Under the pieces are notes generated by a model that was not told the DNA's origin, did not search any database, and was given only the letters and a program-made list of their open reading frames with translations. Shown here piece after piece: positions 25,506-34,424 of a stretch of DNA of 64,000 nt. A program made the translations under genes and the position numbers. The stretch lies in NCBI GenBank assembly GCA_036986135.1, contig BTQZ01000008.1, forward strand, positions 1-64,000, in the 5' to 3' direction. The number at the start of each line of letters is the position of its first letter. Position 1 is the stretch's first letter. The DNA comes from JADFRG01 sp036986135 (GTDB taxonomy: Bacteria > Chloroflexota > Anaerolineae > Anaerolineales > E44-bin32).

Positions 25506-26084
25506 CTAGCCCTTTGCCAGGGTGGGCGAGCCGTCGCCTTGATGCTGAACCTCCCAGAGCGCCAGCACAAAGCACAGGGATGAAAGCCGGTTTAGATAAG
25601 CAAATAGGTGCGGGTTCTCGAATTCCGTGCGCGATTCAGCCGGGCCACCCTCCCGTGCCTGGAGATCCAAACGAACCGCAGCTCGCTCCGCTCTGCGCAC
25701 CGCGGTCCGGGCAAGGTCTAGGGCCGCTGCAGAGCTTGTGTCGCCGCCGAGGACGAATTCCTTGGGCATCACCACCTCGGCTCCGAAGCGCTCGATCTGC
25801 GCTTCCAGCCAGTCAACCCGTTCGCGGTCAACGACCCTGAATCGTTCGGCGATCTCCGGTTCTGCCGCCACCTCGGACATGATGTGATAGAGATCTCGCT
25901 GCGCTTCGATCAGGACCGCTTGGACCCGTTCCGAACTGGCGAGCGCCCGAGCAAGACCTAGCGCGGCCGAGGCCTCATCCAGCGCGCCATAGGCCTCCGG
26001 TCGAGCGTGACTCTTCGGAACGCGGCGGTCTCCGAGCAGTCCCGTGTAGCCATCGTCGCCGGTTCCTCCGAAGTAGTCTGGCAT
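25506..26084 (-). CDS. Cob(I)alamin adenosyltransferase, PduO/MMAB type
   Basis: This enzyme transfers the adenosyl group of ATP to cob(I)alamin to make coenzyme B12. The 192 residues show the family's ATP-site motifs GGTGDDGYTGLLGD (N-terminus), KSHARPEAYGALDEASAALG and RTAVRRAERA, and the corrinoid-side LNRLSSLCFVLA at the C-terminus. ATG 26084 is chosen because the family N-terminus begins just there and TATAAT is 7 nt upstream (leaderless). It is divergent from the ComEA-like gene. Confidence 0.92.
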   Translation of the reverse strand: MPDYFGGTGDDGYTGLLGDRRVPKSHARPEAYGALDEASAALGLARALASSERVQAVLIEAQRDLYHIMSEVAAEPEIAERFRVVDRERVDWLEAQIERFGAEVVMPKEFVLGGDTSSAAALDLARTAVRRAERAAVRLDLQAREGGPAESRTEFENPHLFAYLNRLSSLCFVLALWEVQHQGDGSPTLAKG

Positions 26085-26090
26085 GGCAGG

Positions 26091-26099
26091 TATTATAAG
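26091..26099. promoter_or_regulatory. Overlapping divergent -10 elements
   Basis: The sequence TATTATAAG gives TATAAT on the minus strand (26097-26092), 7 nt before the adenosyltransferase ATG, and TATAAG on the plus strand (26094-26099), 9 nt before the ComEA-like ATG. The two genes therefore appear to share a back-to-back promoter and to be leaderless. Confidence 0.45.
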
Positions 26100-26108
26100 T
26101 ACAAGCGC

Positions 26109-26669
26109 ATGGAACCCCACGCATCTCGCTCGATAGCGCAGCGGTTCGGCCCGCATGTAGTTGGCGCGCTCATCGTCATCTCAGGAGTGGGAGTAGCGAT
26201 GCTGCTCACCTCCCCGCCCACGGGCGAACCCATCCTCCTGGCAGAACCTGCAAACTTGCGCATCCACGTGGCGGGTGAGGTGCTTCGTCCGGGAGTGTAT
26301 GAGCTTCCTTTCGGATCCATCGTCCAGGATGCCATCGATGCCGCTGGAGGATTGAGCGGGGAGGCCAGCCAAGACCGGATCAACCTGGCCGCCAGTCTGG
26401 AAGATGGACAGCAGGTGTATGTACCTAAAGTCTCCGAATCAGCGCCCCTGAGTTCCAATCCAGTTGGCTCCAGTGAGCGGATTTCAATCAATACCGCTTC
26501 CGCCCCAGAGTTGGAACGACTGCCTGGAATTGGACCGGTTCTGGCGCAGCGAATCGTCGAGTACCGAGAGCAGAACGGCCCATACCAGCGTCTTGAAGAC
26601 CTGCTGGAGGTGGAGGGGATTGGGCCCTCGAAGCTCGAAAGCCTGCAGGACTATGTACAGGTGCCCTGA
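26109..26669 (+). CDS. comEA: ComEA-like DNA-binding protein (SLBB plus helix-hairpin-helix)
   Basis: The 186-residue protein has one N-terminal transmembrane helix (about 16-36), an SLBB domain (IHVAGEVLRPGVYELPFGS) and a C-terminal double helix-hairpin-helix (NTASAPELERLPGIGPVLA, LLEVEGIGPSKLESL). This is the layout of ComEA, the membrane receptor that binds DNA during transformation. Other competence genes are not in the window apart from a decayed comM stub at 52.7 kb. ATG 26109 fits the membrane topology better than the longer frame. Confidence 0.87.
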   Translation: MEPHASRSIAQRFGPHVVGALIVISGVGVAMLLTSPPTGEPILLAEPANLRIHVAGEVLRPGVYELPFGSIVQDAIDAAGGLSGEASQDRINLAASLEDGQQVYVPKVSESAPLSSNPVGSSERISINTASAPELERLPGIGPVLAQRIVEYREQNGPYQRLEDLLEVEGIGPSKLESLQDYVQVP

Positions 26670-26710
26670 ACTGGGACCGTTCTACCCGTGATCGCGTACC
26701 CTACGGATTG

Positions 26711-26716
26711 TATAAT
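26711..26716 (+). promoter_or_regulatory. -10 box of mutM (predicted leaderless)
   Basis: A perfect TATAAT ends 8 nt before the mutM ATG at 26725. The -35 region is weak (GTGATC, 17 nt upstream). Confidence 0.45.
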
Positions 26717-26724
26717 CCGCGAAC

Positions 26725-27561
26725 ATGCCTGAACTACCCGAAGTTGAGACCATCCGGCTGCAGCTGCGCCGCGGCTCTGATGAAATTCCCTCCCTTTTGG
26801 GTCAGCGGATTGTGGGCGTCAGCCTTCGCTGGCCAAGGCATATTGTCGAACCTGCCGTTTCCACCTTTCGCAGGCAGATCCGCGGGCGCGCGATTCAGGA
26901 CGTGCGCCGTCGCGGTAAATTTCTCCTCATCCCCCTCGACGAAAGAACGCTTGCCATCCATCTCATGATGAGTGGCGGTCTAAGGATGGCCGACTCCATC
27001 AGCCCACGCGGTCGATTCGATCATACGGTGTTTAAGTTTGAGTCCGGGTGGCAGCTCCGCTTCAGCGATTCTCGAAAATTCGGCAGAGTGTATCTAGTGA
27101 AGAATCTAGAAGAGTTGCTGGGGAAGCTCGGTCCTGAGCCGCTCACGGATGATTTCGACTTGCCGGTGTTGGGCCAGATTCTTTCCGAACACCGGCGGGC
27201 GCTCAAGCCATTGCTGATGGATCAGACCGTGATAGCGGGCCTGGGGAACATTTATACCGACGAGGCCCTGCATCGAGCTAAGCTGCATCCGCTGCGGCAG
27301 AGCGATTCCCTTAATCCTGCGGAGGTGCGAGACCTATGGGAGGGGATCCGAGAGGCTCTCCAGAGTGGACTGCATCACAATGGCGCCAGCATCGACTGGG
27401 TTTACCGGGGAGGGGATTTCCAAAACTACTTCCATGCCTATGGTCGTGCGGGCGAGCCATGTCCCGCGTGCGGAACTGAGATCGTACGCACGGTCGTGGG
27501 CCAGCGCGGTACCTACTTTTGCCCGACATGTCAGGTGAGGAGCAGGCATAGGGATGAATAA
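26725..27561 (+). CDS. mutM: Formamidopyrimidine-DNA glycosylase
   Basis: MutM/Fpg removes oxidised purines such as 8-oxoguanine and nicks the abasic site. The N-terminal catalytic Pro is in MPELPEVETI and the H2TH region in LLMDQTVIAGLGNIYTDE. The C-terminal zinc finger is CPACGTEIVRTVVGQRGTYF followed by CPTCQ. Length 278 is typical. The 3' end overlaps the next gene by 8 bp. Confidence 0.96.
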   Translation: MPELPEVETIRLQLRRGSDEIPSLLGQRIVGVSLRWPRHIVEPAVSTFRRQIRGRAIQDVRRRGKFLLIPLDERTLAIHLMMSGGLRMADSISPRGRFDHTVFKFESGWQLRFSDSRKFGRVYLVKNLEELLGKLGPEPLTDDFDLPVLGQILSEHRRALKPLLMDQTVIAGLGNIYTDEALHRAKLHPLRQSDSLNPAEVRDLWEGIREALQSGLHHNGASIDWVYRGGDFQNYFHAYGRAGEPCPACGTEIVRTVVGQRGTYFCPTCQVRSRHRDE

Positions 27562-28261
27562 CCAACTGATGTTGGGGATCCTGCTCATCGTCGTGGGGAT
27601 TGCCGTGGGATTGATCGCCGTGGCGTTGGTGCTCAATCGACGGGAGGGCCGGATGGCAGCGGAGTTGGAACTGGAAAGCGAAGCCGAGGGGGATGAGGAG
27701 CCTTCAGACGCGGCAGAAGTGGGGGAGCAGCCCACTCCTGAAGAAGATGCGGATGATCAGCCGAGCCCTGAGGGTGATGAGGAAGATCCCCATTTGGAAG
27801 CCGAGAAGCTGGAAGGACTACCCGATGGGACACCGCGGGAACGCCGGTTGGTCGCGGAAATCTATCGGGAGGACGTGACGGGAAGGCTGGTCGTCCACTC
27901 TGGCGATCACGAATATAGAAATGCCAAAGAGATTGAGAACGAGGCAGAGCGCAGGCGGCTGGCCTATGCCGCCTCAGACCTCGCGGATTGGTTCCAGGGG
28001 GAATTCGAGCTTGGAGGCCGACCCGCGGCGATCTCCACCCAGCCAGCTTCCTCGCCGGACCGGATGCTCGAAGAGATCAATGAGATCCTGCAACGATCGC
28101 TAGCCGGTACGCCCGATCGCGGAGTTCGCCTCGTCCCAGACGCCGTAAGCGGAGTGAAGGTCTTGATCGGCGTAAAAAGGTATGAGATCGAAGAGGTACC
28201 GGACGAGGAGATCAAGGACCTCATCCGGCAGGCTGTTGCGGAATGGGAAGCGCGTCAATAA
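27554..28261 (+). CDS. Membrane-anchored acidic protein of unknown function
   Basis: The 235-residue protein has one N-terminal transmembrane helix (about 6-28). A Glu/Asp-rich, probably disordered stretch (about 35-95) leads to a mixed alpha/beta C-terminal domain with VRLVPDAVSGVKVLIGVKRYEIE. I do not recognise a family. It is coupled to mutM by an 8-bp overlap. Its 3' end overlaps the convergent metallo-hydrolase gene by 41 bp, which is unusual, so one of the two ends may be shorter in reality. Confidence 0.65.
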   Translation: MNNQLMLGILLIVVGIAVGLIAVALVLNRREGRMAAELELESEAEGDEEPSDAAEVGEQPTPEEDADDQPSPEGDEEDPHLEAEKLEGLPDGTPRERRLVAEIYREDVTGRLVVHSGDHEYRNAKEIENEAERRRLAYAASDLADWFQGEFELGGRPAAISTQPASSPDRMLEEINEILQRSLAGTPDRGVRLVPDAVSGVKVLIGVKRYEIEEVPDEEIKDLIRQAVAEWEARQ

Positions 28262-29147
28262 GCGGCTGAGCCTCTTCAACCGCCGCAGCCGCCAGGCGGC
28301 CAGAATCTTCGCTCAACCGGGCAACGGGCAGTCGGGGATCGTGGATAAAGAACAGCCAGGCCTCTCGCTCAAGCGCCCACTTCTGCCAACGCTGTTTCGT
28401 TCTGATGTTCTCAAGTGGCTCAACATCAAAAGCCGTAACCCAACCCGTTCGGGCCATATGCGCCGAATACGTGGCCATATCGGAGACAAACATTCCTGTC
28501 CAGTCGCCAGACTGCAAGATCACTGCCTGATGTCCACGCGTGTGACCGGGAGTCATCACGCATCGAACATGCTCCGTGATCTGCTCGTCTCCATGTAACA
28601 GTCGCATCCTCCCCGCTTCAATCAATGGGTCGAAGTTTTCCACAAAGTAGGTTCCGCGGGTGCGTGCGTCCGGATGACTGGCATCCGCCCACTCCATTCT
28701 TTGCACCACATACTTGGCATTAGGATAGGCGGGCCGGATCTCCCCCTCAACGAGGGTCGTGTTCCCCCCACAGTGGTCAGAGTGAAGATGCGTATCGATA
28801 ACGAGATCAATGTCATCGGGGGACACTCCTAAGGTTTGTAGGCCGTCTGCCAGGCCCCCTGCAGGCCGTTCCAAACCCCAATTGCTGGCACCCTTCTCAT
28901 CCAGCTTATCGCCCAATCCGTTATCGATCAGGATGTTCTGGCCTTCAGATCGAACAAAAAGACAGGTAAGACTCTGGGGCACGAGGTTTCGTTCGTCCGG
29001 CTCCACGATGCGGCGGTAGAGCGCCCGAGGCACCAAGCCAAACGGCCCCCCTGGATCTACCCAGAGGAGACCGTCGCTTACCAGATGGATCTCCAGGTCG
29101 CCTATGACGATGAGCTGCTCTCCTTGCCTGCGCAACGACGATGTCAT
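28221..29147 (-). CDS. Metallo-beta-lactamase-fold hydrolase
   Basis: The 308-residue protein shows the MBL metal motif THLHSDHCGG (about 116-125), later His residues at MTPGHTRGHQ and the Asp in VSDMATYSAH. Such enzymes hydrolyse lactones, phosphodiesters or thioesters; the substrate is unknown. The ATG 29147 lies inside a dispersed palindromic repeat (29143-29213) and lacks a ribosome-binding site. A TTG four codons later is an alternative start. Downstream of adenosine deaminase on the same strand. Confidence 0.85.
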   Translation of the reverse strand: MTSSLRRQGEQLIVIGDLEIHLVSDGLLWVDPGGPFGLVPRALYRRIVEPDERNLVPQSLTCLFVRSEGQNILIDNGLGDKLDEKGASNWGLERPAGGLADGLQTLGVSPDDIDLVIDTHLHSDHCGGNTTLVEGEIRPAYPNAKYVVQRMEWADASHPDARTRGTYFVENFDPLIEAGRMRLLHGDEQITEHVRCVMTPGHTRGHQAVILQSGDWTGMFVSDMATYSAHMARTGWVTAFDVEPLENIRTKQRWQKWALEREAWLFFIHDPRLPVARLSEDSGRLAAAAVEEAQPLIDALPIPQQPAG

Positions 29148-29213
29148 TGCGAGCGTAGTGAAGCAATCTCCCCCTGGGTGTAGGAGACTGCTTCGTCGCT
29201 GCGCTCCTCGCAG
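29143..29213. repeat. Dispersed imperfect palindromic repeat, copy 1
   Basis: A 71-bp element whose left arm (CATTGCGAGCGTAG) and right arm (GCTGCGCTCCTCGCAG) are imperfect inverted repeats. It is about 85 percent identical by eye to the element at 35718-35791. It fills the gap between the adenosine deaminase stop and the metallo-hydrolase and contributes the latter's start codon. Confidence 0.8.
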
Positions 29214-29218
29214 CAGAC

Positions 29219-30286
29219 CTACTGGGGCATGTCCTTGCGCGATTTCATCCCCAGCCCAAGCGATTGCTGCAATCGGTCTTCAAGCTCCCTCTTCTCTGAC
29301 TCGGGAAGAAAGGAATGCTGGGCTCCCGAAAGGATCAATCCCTTGAGCGTCTCTTCGGACAGCCCGAGCTCAGACACCGCGGTGAAGTACTCATCACTCA
29401 GCCGTACATTGGAGATGCCGGGATCGTCTGTGTTTAGGGTTACTACGAGGCCGGCATTGATCATCTCCGGGAGCGGGTGCTCATCCATTCCCCCGATTAC
29501 ACCCGAATGCAGGTTGCTGGTCAGGCATACTTCAAAGGCCGCTCTCCGCTCGCGCGCAATGGCAACCACCTCCGGGTCTTCTATCACGCGCACTCCGTGC
29601 CCAATTCGTGAAGCACTCATCAACGTGATGGCTTGACTCACGGAATTTGCACCCGTCCACTCCCCAGCGTGGACGGTGGTTTCCAAGCCGGTCTGCTCCG
29701 CGGATTTGAAGATGGAGGTGAATGGATCGGCGGGGAAATCGACTTCATTGCCCGCCAGGTCAAGTCCGAGTATGCCGTCGCCCGCATGATCGGCTGCGAT
29801 TTGCGCCACCGCTTCCGCCAGTCCCACCGATTCGTGGCGATTGACGCTAGCAATGAGCCCCACCCGAATCCCAAACTGTCCGGCTGCTTCTCCTGCAAAC
29901 TCGATAACCCACTCTATGACTTCGCTTAGTGGATAATCTCTGGCCTGAGAAATCGCAGCCGGTGTAAATCGGAGCTCGAGGTACACAATGTTGTCGATCG
30001 CAGCGTCTTCAATTGCCTCGTGAGTTACGCGCCGAATGATATCTGGAGAACGATAAATTGGGCGCAAGACCTGAAATTTGGACAGGAAGTTCGGCAGGGT
30101 TTTCGGTTCGGCGGTTCCGATCTGAACCTGCTCGCGAAGCTGCGATTCCTCCTGAGGCAGGTCAAGTCCTTCCTGACCCGCAATTTCCATGAGGGTCCGG
30201 ATTCGGAGCGAACCTTCGAGATGTCGATGGAGATCGACCTTTGGAAGATCGGTCAGCAGCTCGTACTGCGAGGGAGAGCTACTCAA
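29219..30286 (-). CDS. add: Adenosine deaminase
   Basis: Adenosine deaminase converts (deoxy)adenosine to (deoxy)inosine with a zinc cofactor. Motifs are complete: zinc ligands in DLHRHLEGS (about 17-25), TTVHAGEW with His and Glu, RIGHGVRV and NTDDPGIS. Length 355 is usual. The start is TTG 30286, overlapping the secA stop as TTGA. A palindromic repeat begins just after its stop. Confidence 0.94.
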   Translation of the reverse strand: MSSSPSQYELLTDLPKVDLHRHLEGSLRIRTLMEIAGQEGLDLPQEESQLREQVQIGTAEPKTLPNFLSKFQVLRPIYRSPDIIRRVTHEAIEDAAIDNIVYLELRFTPAAISQARDYPLSEVIEWVIEFAGEAAGQFGIRVGLIASVNRHESVGLAEAVAQIAADHAGDGILGLDLAGNEVDFPADPFTSIFKSAEQTGLETTVHAGEWTGANSVSQAITLMSASRIGHGVRVIEDPEVVAIARERRAAFEVCLTSNLHSGVIGGMDEHPLPEMINAGLVVTLNTDDPGISNVRLSDEYFTAVSELGLSEETLKGLILSGAQHSFLPESEKRELEDRLQQSLGLGMKSRKDMPQ

Positions 30287-33200
30287 CGACGCCTTCGACG
30301 GCGGCGCTTACGACCTTTTTGTGGTTGGTCATCGGTCTTGGATGGAGCGGTAGGTCTGCTCCTCGCCTGTATCGCACGTGTCGGCTGCGGCGTGCTCACC
30401 TGCAGTCGGAACATTCTGGAGACCATCCCTGCTCGAATGTTGGCCAGCAGACCGCGGAACATGTCGACCGCTCGGCTCTTGTATTGAACCAAAGGATCGC
30501 GCTGCCCATACGCCTCGAGTCCGATTGAGGTACGCAGTGCTTCCATCTGAGTTAAATAGTCTACCCACAACTGGTCACCTACGCCCAACAGCAAACGTCT
30601 GTACGCCTCCGCCACAAGGGCGCCCCCCAATATTAGGTGGACCTGCTCGCGAACGCCCTCCTCCAGATCGCCTGCAGCCTCGGCCTCTTGATAAGCTTCT
30701 TCGCCTAATCCGGCTCGAAGCTCTGCCCGGAGTTTGTCGCTGAGACCCGCGATGCCCAATCTGCGAAGCTCTGCTTCGCCGATGAGGCGCCGAACGACGA
30801 CCTGCGCTCCGGCCAGGTGCTCGAGGACTCGCTCGGTGAGCTCGCTTGGCTCCTCGCCCTCCACCATACTTGCTGCATAGTAAGCATAGGAGAGACGAGG
30901 CACGATTAATTCTCGGGCCTGGTGGCTGCGGCTGTCAAAGGTCTTTTGCCGCGAGTAGCTCATCTGCACCAGCGCGCGTATCTTATACGTCTCGTCGACA
31001 GAATCCGCTTGCGCCAGCGCAGCCTCAAGCTCGCGGGTAATCTCTGCTTCGAGCCGCTGCACGCGCCGCTCTTCGACACGATCCAGGGCGGCGAAGAGTT
31101 CGACCTCGGCCTGCTCCCAATCGATGGGGGTCTCAACCGTCGCCACGTCGAGTTCCTCTCCAACCCGCCGCTGCAAGACTTGGACGAGACCGGTCCAGAC
31201 CCTTGCGCCCAGACCAGCTTCGATGAGCTCAGGAACGGAATCTCGGAACCGATCTGGATCTTCCCGTATCTGTTGCCGGGCATTTTCATCTACCTGCAGT
31301 CGGAGGCCCGCGGCGTTCTCGACTGCGCTCAGCATTTCGTTGGGATCTGGTTCCGTGCCCAGCTCGTCCGCTTCCAGCAGCGTGCCTTCGATGGCCATGT
31401 CGACCAGCTCCGCGCGCTGCTTGATCTGTTCGTCGAGACTGGATATCGCTCGCTCAACTTGGCCTTCCGCGACCAAACGCGTGTGGCTGGCCTGCGCCTC
31501 AAGCGAACTTCTTCCAATTTCCAGAAGAGCCGTTCGAAGTTCCTCTCGCCCATCGATGTCCTCTAGCTCATCGAGCAAGAGAGACAACATGAACGACGGG
31601 TAGGGTCGTTCCGTATCCAGTCCCAGCGTTGGCTGCACCTCTTCCAGCCAGCCCAGCAGCCGCCAGGGCCCCTGCTCATCCTCCATCCCGGCGACAACGT
31701 GGGCCTCGACTTCGGCCCTGAGCAGCTCCTGAATATCTTCACTCAGGTCGTCTTTGGCAAACACTCGGTTGCGCTGGCTGTAGAAGATTTCGCGCTGCTG
31801 ATTGAGGACATCATCGTATTCGAGCAGGTTCTTACGACGATCGAAGTTAGTACCTTCCACGCGTGTTTGGGACTGTTCGATCGTCTTATTCACGATTCCG
31901 TGTGCGATAGGCGTGGCGTCGTCAATATTGAGGCGCTGCATGAGCCCAGAAACCTGATCGCCGCCGAATAAGCGCATCAACTCATCTTCCAGTGAGAGGT
32001 AGAACTGCGAAGAACCCGGGTCACCCTGGCGAGCGGCACGACCCCGGAGCTGATTGTCAATTCGCCGGGCGTCATGGCGTTCGGAGCCGATTACATGGAG
32101 GCCGCCTGCTTCGCGAACAAGCTCCTCCTCTTTCATGAAGCGGCGGAAGAGCTCTACCTCAGACTCATAGATGCCGAGCGCCGTTTCATCCGCTTCCTCA
32201 AGCGCTGCCAGGCGCTCTTTCAGGTTGAGTGCTTCCGGGTCCGGGATATCCATTCTCCGAAGTACACGATTGACCGACGCAAGCACTTCTTCCGCGATCT
32301 CCCCGCCGAGCTTGATGTCGACCCCTCGTCCCGCCATATTGGTGGCAATGGTTACCGCACCAAATGATCCAGCGCTGGCGATGATCTGCGATTCCTCAGC
32401 ATGCCTCTTCGCATTCAGAACGTTGTGTTTGATGCCGCCAGAGAGTACCTCCGCGAGTCGTTCCTGATACCCTGGATCAAGCGAGAGGATGCGACTGAGC
32501 CGCTCGAGATTCTCCTCCTTGCTTGGGTTCATCGTAACTCCCAGATCGCGTCCGAACGGCTTCATCAAGGCGTTGCTCAGATCATCCAATGAGCCGTATA
32601 GTTGCTGCAGCTCCTCCACGCGCATGCCATCGTCCGGAATTTCATTCGCCTCCAGATAGGCATCGCGCAGGATCTCGATCATCGCCAGCTTTTGGAGCAA
32701 TTTGGCTCGCAATCGGCCCGAAAGCTGTTCCGATAATTCGACCGAGGTGGTTCCTACCAGGAGCGGCTGTCCAATGACGTGCCGACGCAGGATTTCCATC
32801 GTGACTGCCCGTAGCTTGGCCTCTTCGGTTCGGAACACGGTATCTTGATAGTCCTTCCTCCTCCAGAACACCGGCTCGCCCTCCGGATCATCCCGACGCT
32901 TGTAGAAGAAGAAGCGGTTTCCGTTCTCGCGGTACTGGATCTCAAGCAGCTCGGAACCTTCCTGCGACGCGACGTACTCCAGGTTAGTCGGAAGGGGCAG
33001 CACATCGATCTTATAGATCTTGTTGAACTCTTCCGCTTCGGTGAGTGCGGTGCCCGTCATTCCGGCCAGCTTCTCATACATGCGAAAGTAATTCTGCAGC
33101 GTAATCGTTGCGTAGGTTACGTTCTCCTGACGGATACGTACGCCTTCCTTCGCCTCGACCGCCTGATGGAGACCGTCGGACCATCGCCGACCCGCCATCA

Positions 33201-34266
33201 TACGCCCGGTGAATTCGTCCACAATGATGACGCGGCCACCCTGCACAACGTAATCCTTGTTGCGCTTGAAGAGGAACTGCGCGCGCAGGCTCTGCTCGAG
33301 GTATCCCAAGAGACGGGCCTGTTCAGGGGTGATGTCCTCCGGTCGATCCAGGTCATGCAGCGGACGCCCGAGCAATCTCTCCACATGGTCTTCACCCAGC
33401 TCTGTCAGCGATACGGTGCGATCACGTTCGCTGATCTCCAAGTCCTCGGCAGATAGTTGCTGCACCACCCGAGCCATCTGCACATACTGGTCGGGGTCTT
33501 CCTGCGCGGGTCCTGAAATAATCAGCGGGGTTCTGGCCTCATCGATGAGGATGTTGTCGACCTCGTCCAGGATGGCATAGTAGTGGCCGCGCTGAGAGCG
33601 CGCCTCCAACGATTGAGCCATGTTGTCACGGAGGTAGTCAAAGCCAAACTCGTTATTGGTGCCGTAGGTCACATCAGCCGCATATGCGACACTGCGATCT
33701 ACCAGCTGAAGATGATGCACGTCCTCCTGGCTAGCCTCTCGGGTGGGATCATAGATGAAGGCCTTGCGACCGTGCTCTGTTCGCGCGGCCTCCTGTAATA
33801 TCCCGACTTCGAGTCCATGGAAGCGAAAGATAGGGCCCATCCAGCGGGCATCACGGCGCGCCAGGTAGTCATTGACGGTGACGAGGTGGATCCCCTTGCC
33901 CAATAGGGCATTCAGATAGATCGGCATGGTGGCGACGAGCGTCTTGCCCTCACCGGTCTTCATCTCTGCGATTCGTCCCTCATGCAGAGCGATTCCACCG
34001 ATCAGCTGCACATCAAAGTGGCGAAGTCCGACGGTCCGGATGGCCGTTTCGCGCACCACTGCGAAAGCCTCCGGGAGCAGATCGTCCAGCGTCTCCCCGG
34101 AGGCCAAGCGCTCCTTGAATTCGGTCGTCTTGGCCCGAAGGGCCTCTTCCGACAAGTCGCGAAGGTCCGCCTCGAACGCGTTGATGCGCTCAATGATTTC
34201 GCCGTAGCGATCCAGCTCTTTTCCGAGGGAATCGCCCGCGAAGAACCTAGTCAGTCCCTTTAGCAT
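30283..34266 (-). CDS. secA: Preprotein translocase ATPase SecA, very long form
   Basis: SecA drives proteins through SecYEG. Walker A MKTGEGKT (102-109), Walker B LDEVD (233-237), GTNNEFGFDYLRDNM, TNMAGRGVDIKLGG (642-655) and GSERHDARRIDNQLRGR are all present. Length 1327 far exceeds the usual 800-1000. About 115 residues separate GTTSVE from HNVLNAK (normally about 25). About 410 separate LEYDDVLNQQR (815-825) from YLTQMEALRTS (about 1231), normally about 130. The C-terminus is an Arg run instead of the zinc-binding SecB-contact tail. ATG 34266; TATAAT ends 11 nt upstream. Confidence 0.96.
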   Translation of the reverse strand: MLKGLTRFFAGDSLGKELDRYGEIIERINAFEADLRDLSEEALRAKTTEFKERLASGETLDDLLPEAFAVVRETAIRTVGLRHFDVQLIGGIALHEGRIAEMKTGEGKTLVATMPIYLNALLGKGIHLVTVNDYLARRDARWMGPIFRFHGLEVGILQEAARTEHGRKAFIYDPTREASQEDVHHLQLVDRSVAYAADVTYGTNNEFGFDYLRDNMAQSLEARSQRGHYYAILDEVDNILIDEARTPLIISGPAQEDPDQYVQMARVVQQLSAEDLEISERDRTVSLTELGEDHVERLLGRPLHDLDRPEDITPEQARLLGYLEQSLRAQFLFKRNKDYVVQGGRVIIVDEFTGRMMAGRRWSDGLHQAVEAKEGVRIRQENVTYATITLQNYFRMYEKLAGMTGTALTEAEEFNKIYKIDVLPLPTNLEYVASQEGSELLEIQYRENGNRFFFYKRRDDPEGEPVFWRRKDYQDTVFRTEEAKLRAVTMEILRRHVIGQPLLVGTTSVELSEQLSGRLRAKLLQKLAMIEILRDAYLEANEIPDDGMRVEELQQLYGSLDDLSNALMKPFGRDLGVTMNPSKEENLERLSRILSLDPGYQERLAEVLSGGIKHNVLNAKRHAEESQIIASAGSFGAVTIATNMAGRGVDIKLGGEIAEEVLASVNRVLRRMDIPDPEALNLKERLAALEEADETALGIYESEVELFRRFMKEEELVREAGGLHVIGSERHDARRIDNQLRGRAARQGDPGSSQFYLSLEDELMRLFGGDQVSGLMQRLNIDDATPIAHGIVNKTIEQSQTRVEGTNFDRRKNLLEYDDVLNQQREIFYSQRNRVFAKDDLSEDIQELLRAEVEAHVVAGMEDEQGPWRLLGWLEEVQPTLGLDTERPYPSFMLSLLLDELEDIDGREELRTALLEIGRSSLEAQASHTRLVAEGQVERAISSLDEQIKQRAELVDMAIEGTLLEADELGTEPDPNEMLSAVENAAGLRLQVDENARQQIREDPDRFRDSVPELIEAGLGARVWTGLVQVLQRRVGEELDVATVETPIDWEQAEVELFAALDRVEERRVQRLEAEITRELEAALAQADSVDETYKIRALVQMSYSRQKTFDSRSHQARELIVPRLSYAYYAASMVEGEEPSELTERVLEHLAGAQVVVRRLIGEAELRRLGIAGLSDKLRAELRAGLGEEAYQEAEAAGDLEEGVREQVHLILGGALVAEAYRRLLLGVGDQLWVDYLTQMEALRTSIGLEAYGQRDPLVQYKSRAVDMFRGLLANIRAGMVSRMFRLQVSTPQPTRAIQARSRPTAPSKTDDQPQKGRKRRRRRRR

Positions 34267-34277
34267 GGAATTGCGGG

Positions 34278-34283
34278 ATTATA
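34278..34283 (-). promoter_or_regulatory. -10 box of secA
   Basis: On the minus strand a perfect TATAAT (34283-34278) ends 11 nt before the secA ATG, so the leader would be about 4-5 nt. No ribosome-binding site fits in that space. Confidence 0.45.
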
Positions 34284-34390
34284 GCACGGGGCCTTTTGGG
34301 CCCTGATAGCGGCGTTCCAGGCACGGTATGTGCGACCATGTTCAGACCTTGCTGTGTATGAATCCAGAAGACTACACCACGCACACGCTC

Positions 34391-34418
34391 TTGACGCCAT
34401 TTGAGGCGAAGCTACAAT
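34391..34418 (+). promoter_or_regulatory. Promoter of tRNA-Leu
   Basis: TTGACG (34391-34396), a 16-nt spacer and TACAAT (34413-34418). The mature tRNA begins at 34425, 7 nt past the -10, so the primary transcript may need little or no 5' trimming by RNase P. Confidence 0.7.
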
Positions 34419-34424
34419 CGACTG

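Noticed and set aside
30922..33456. Plus-strand open frames inside secA
   Set aside because: All lie antisense to a fully conserved SecA coding region and have no family resemblance.
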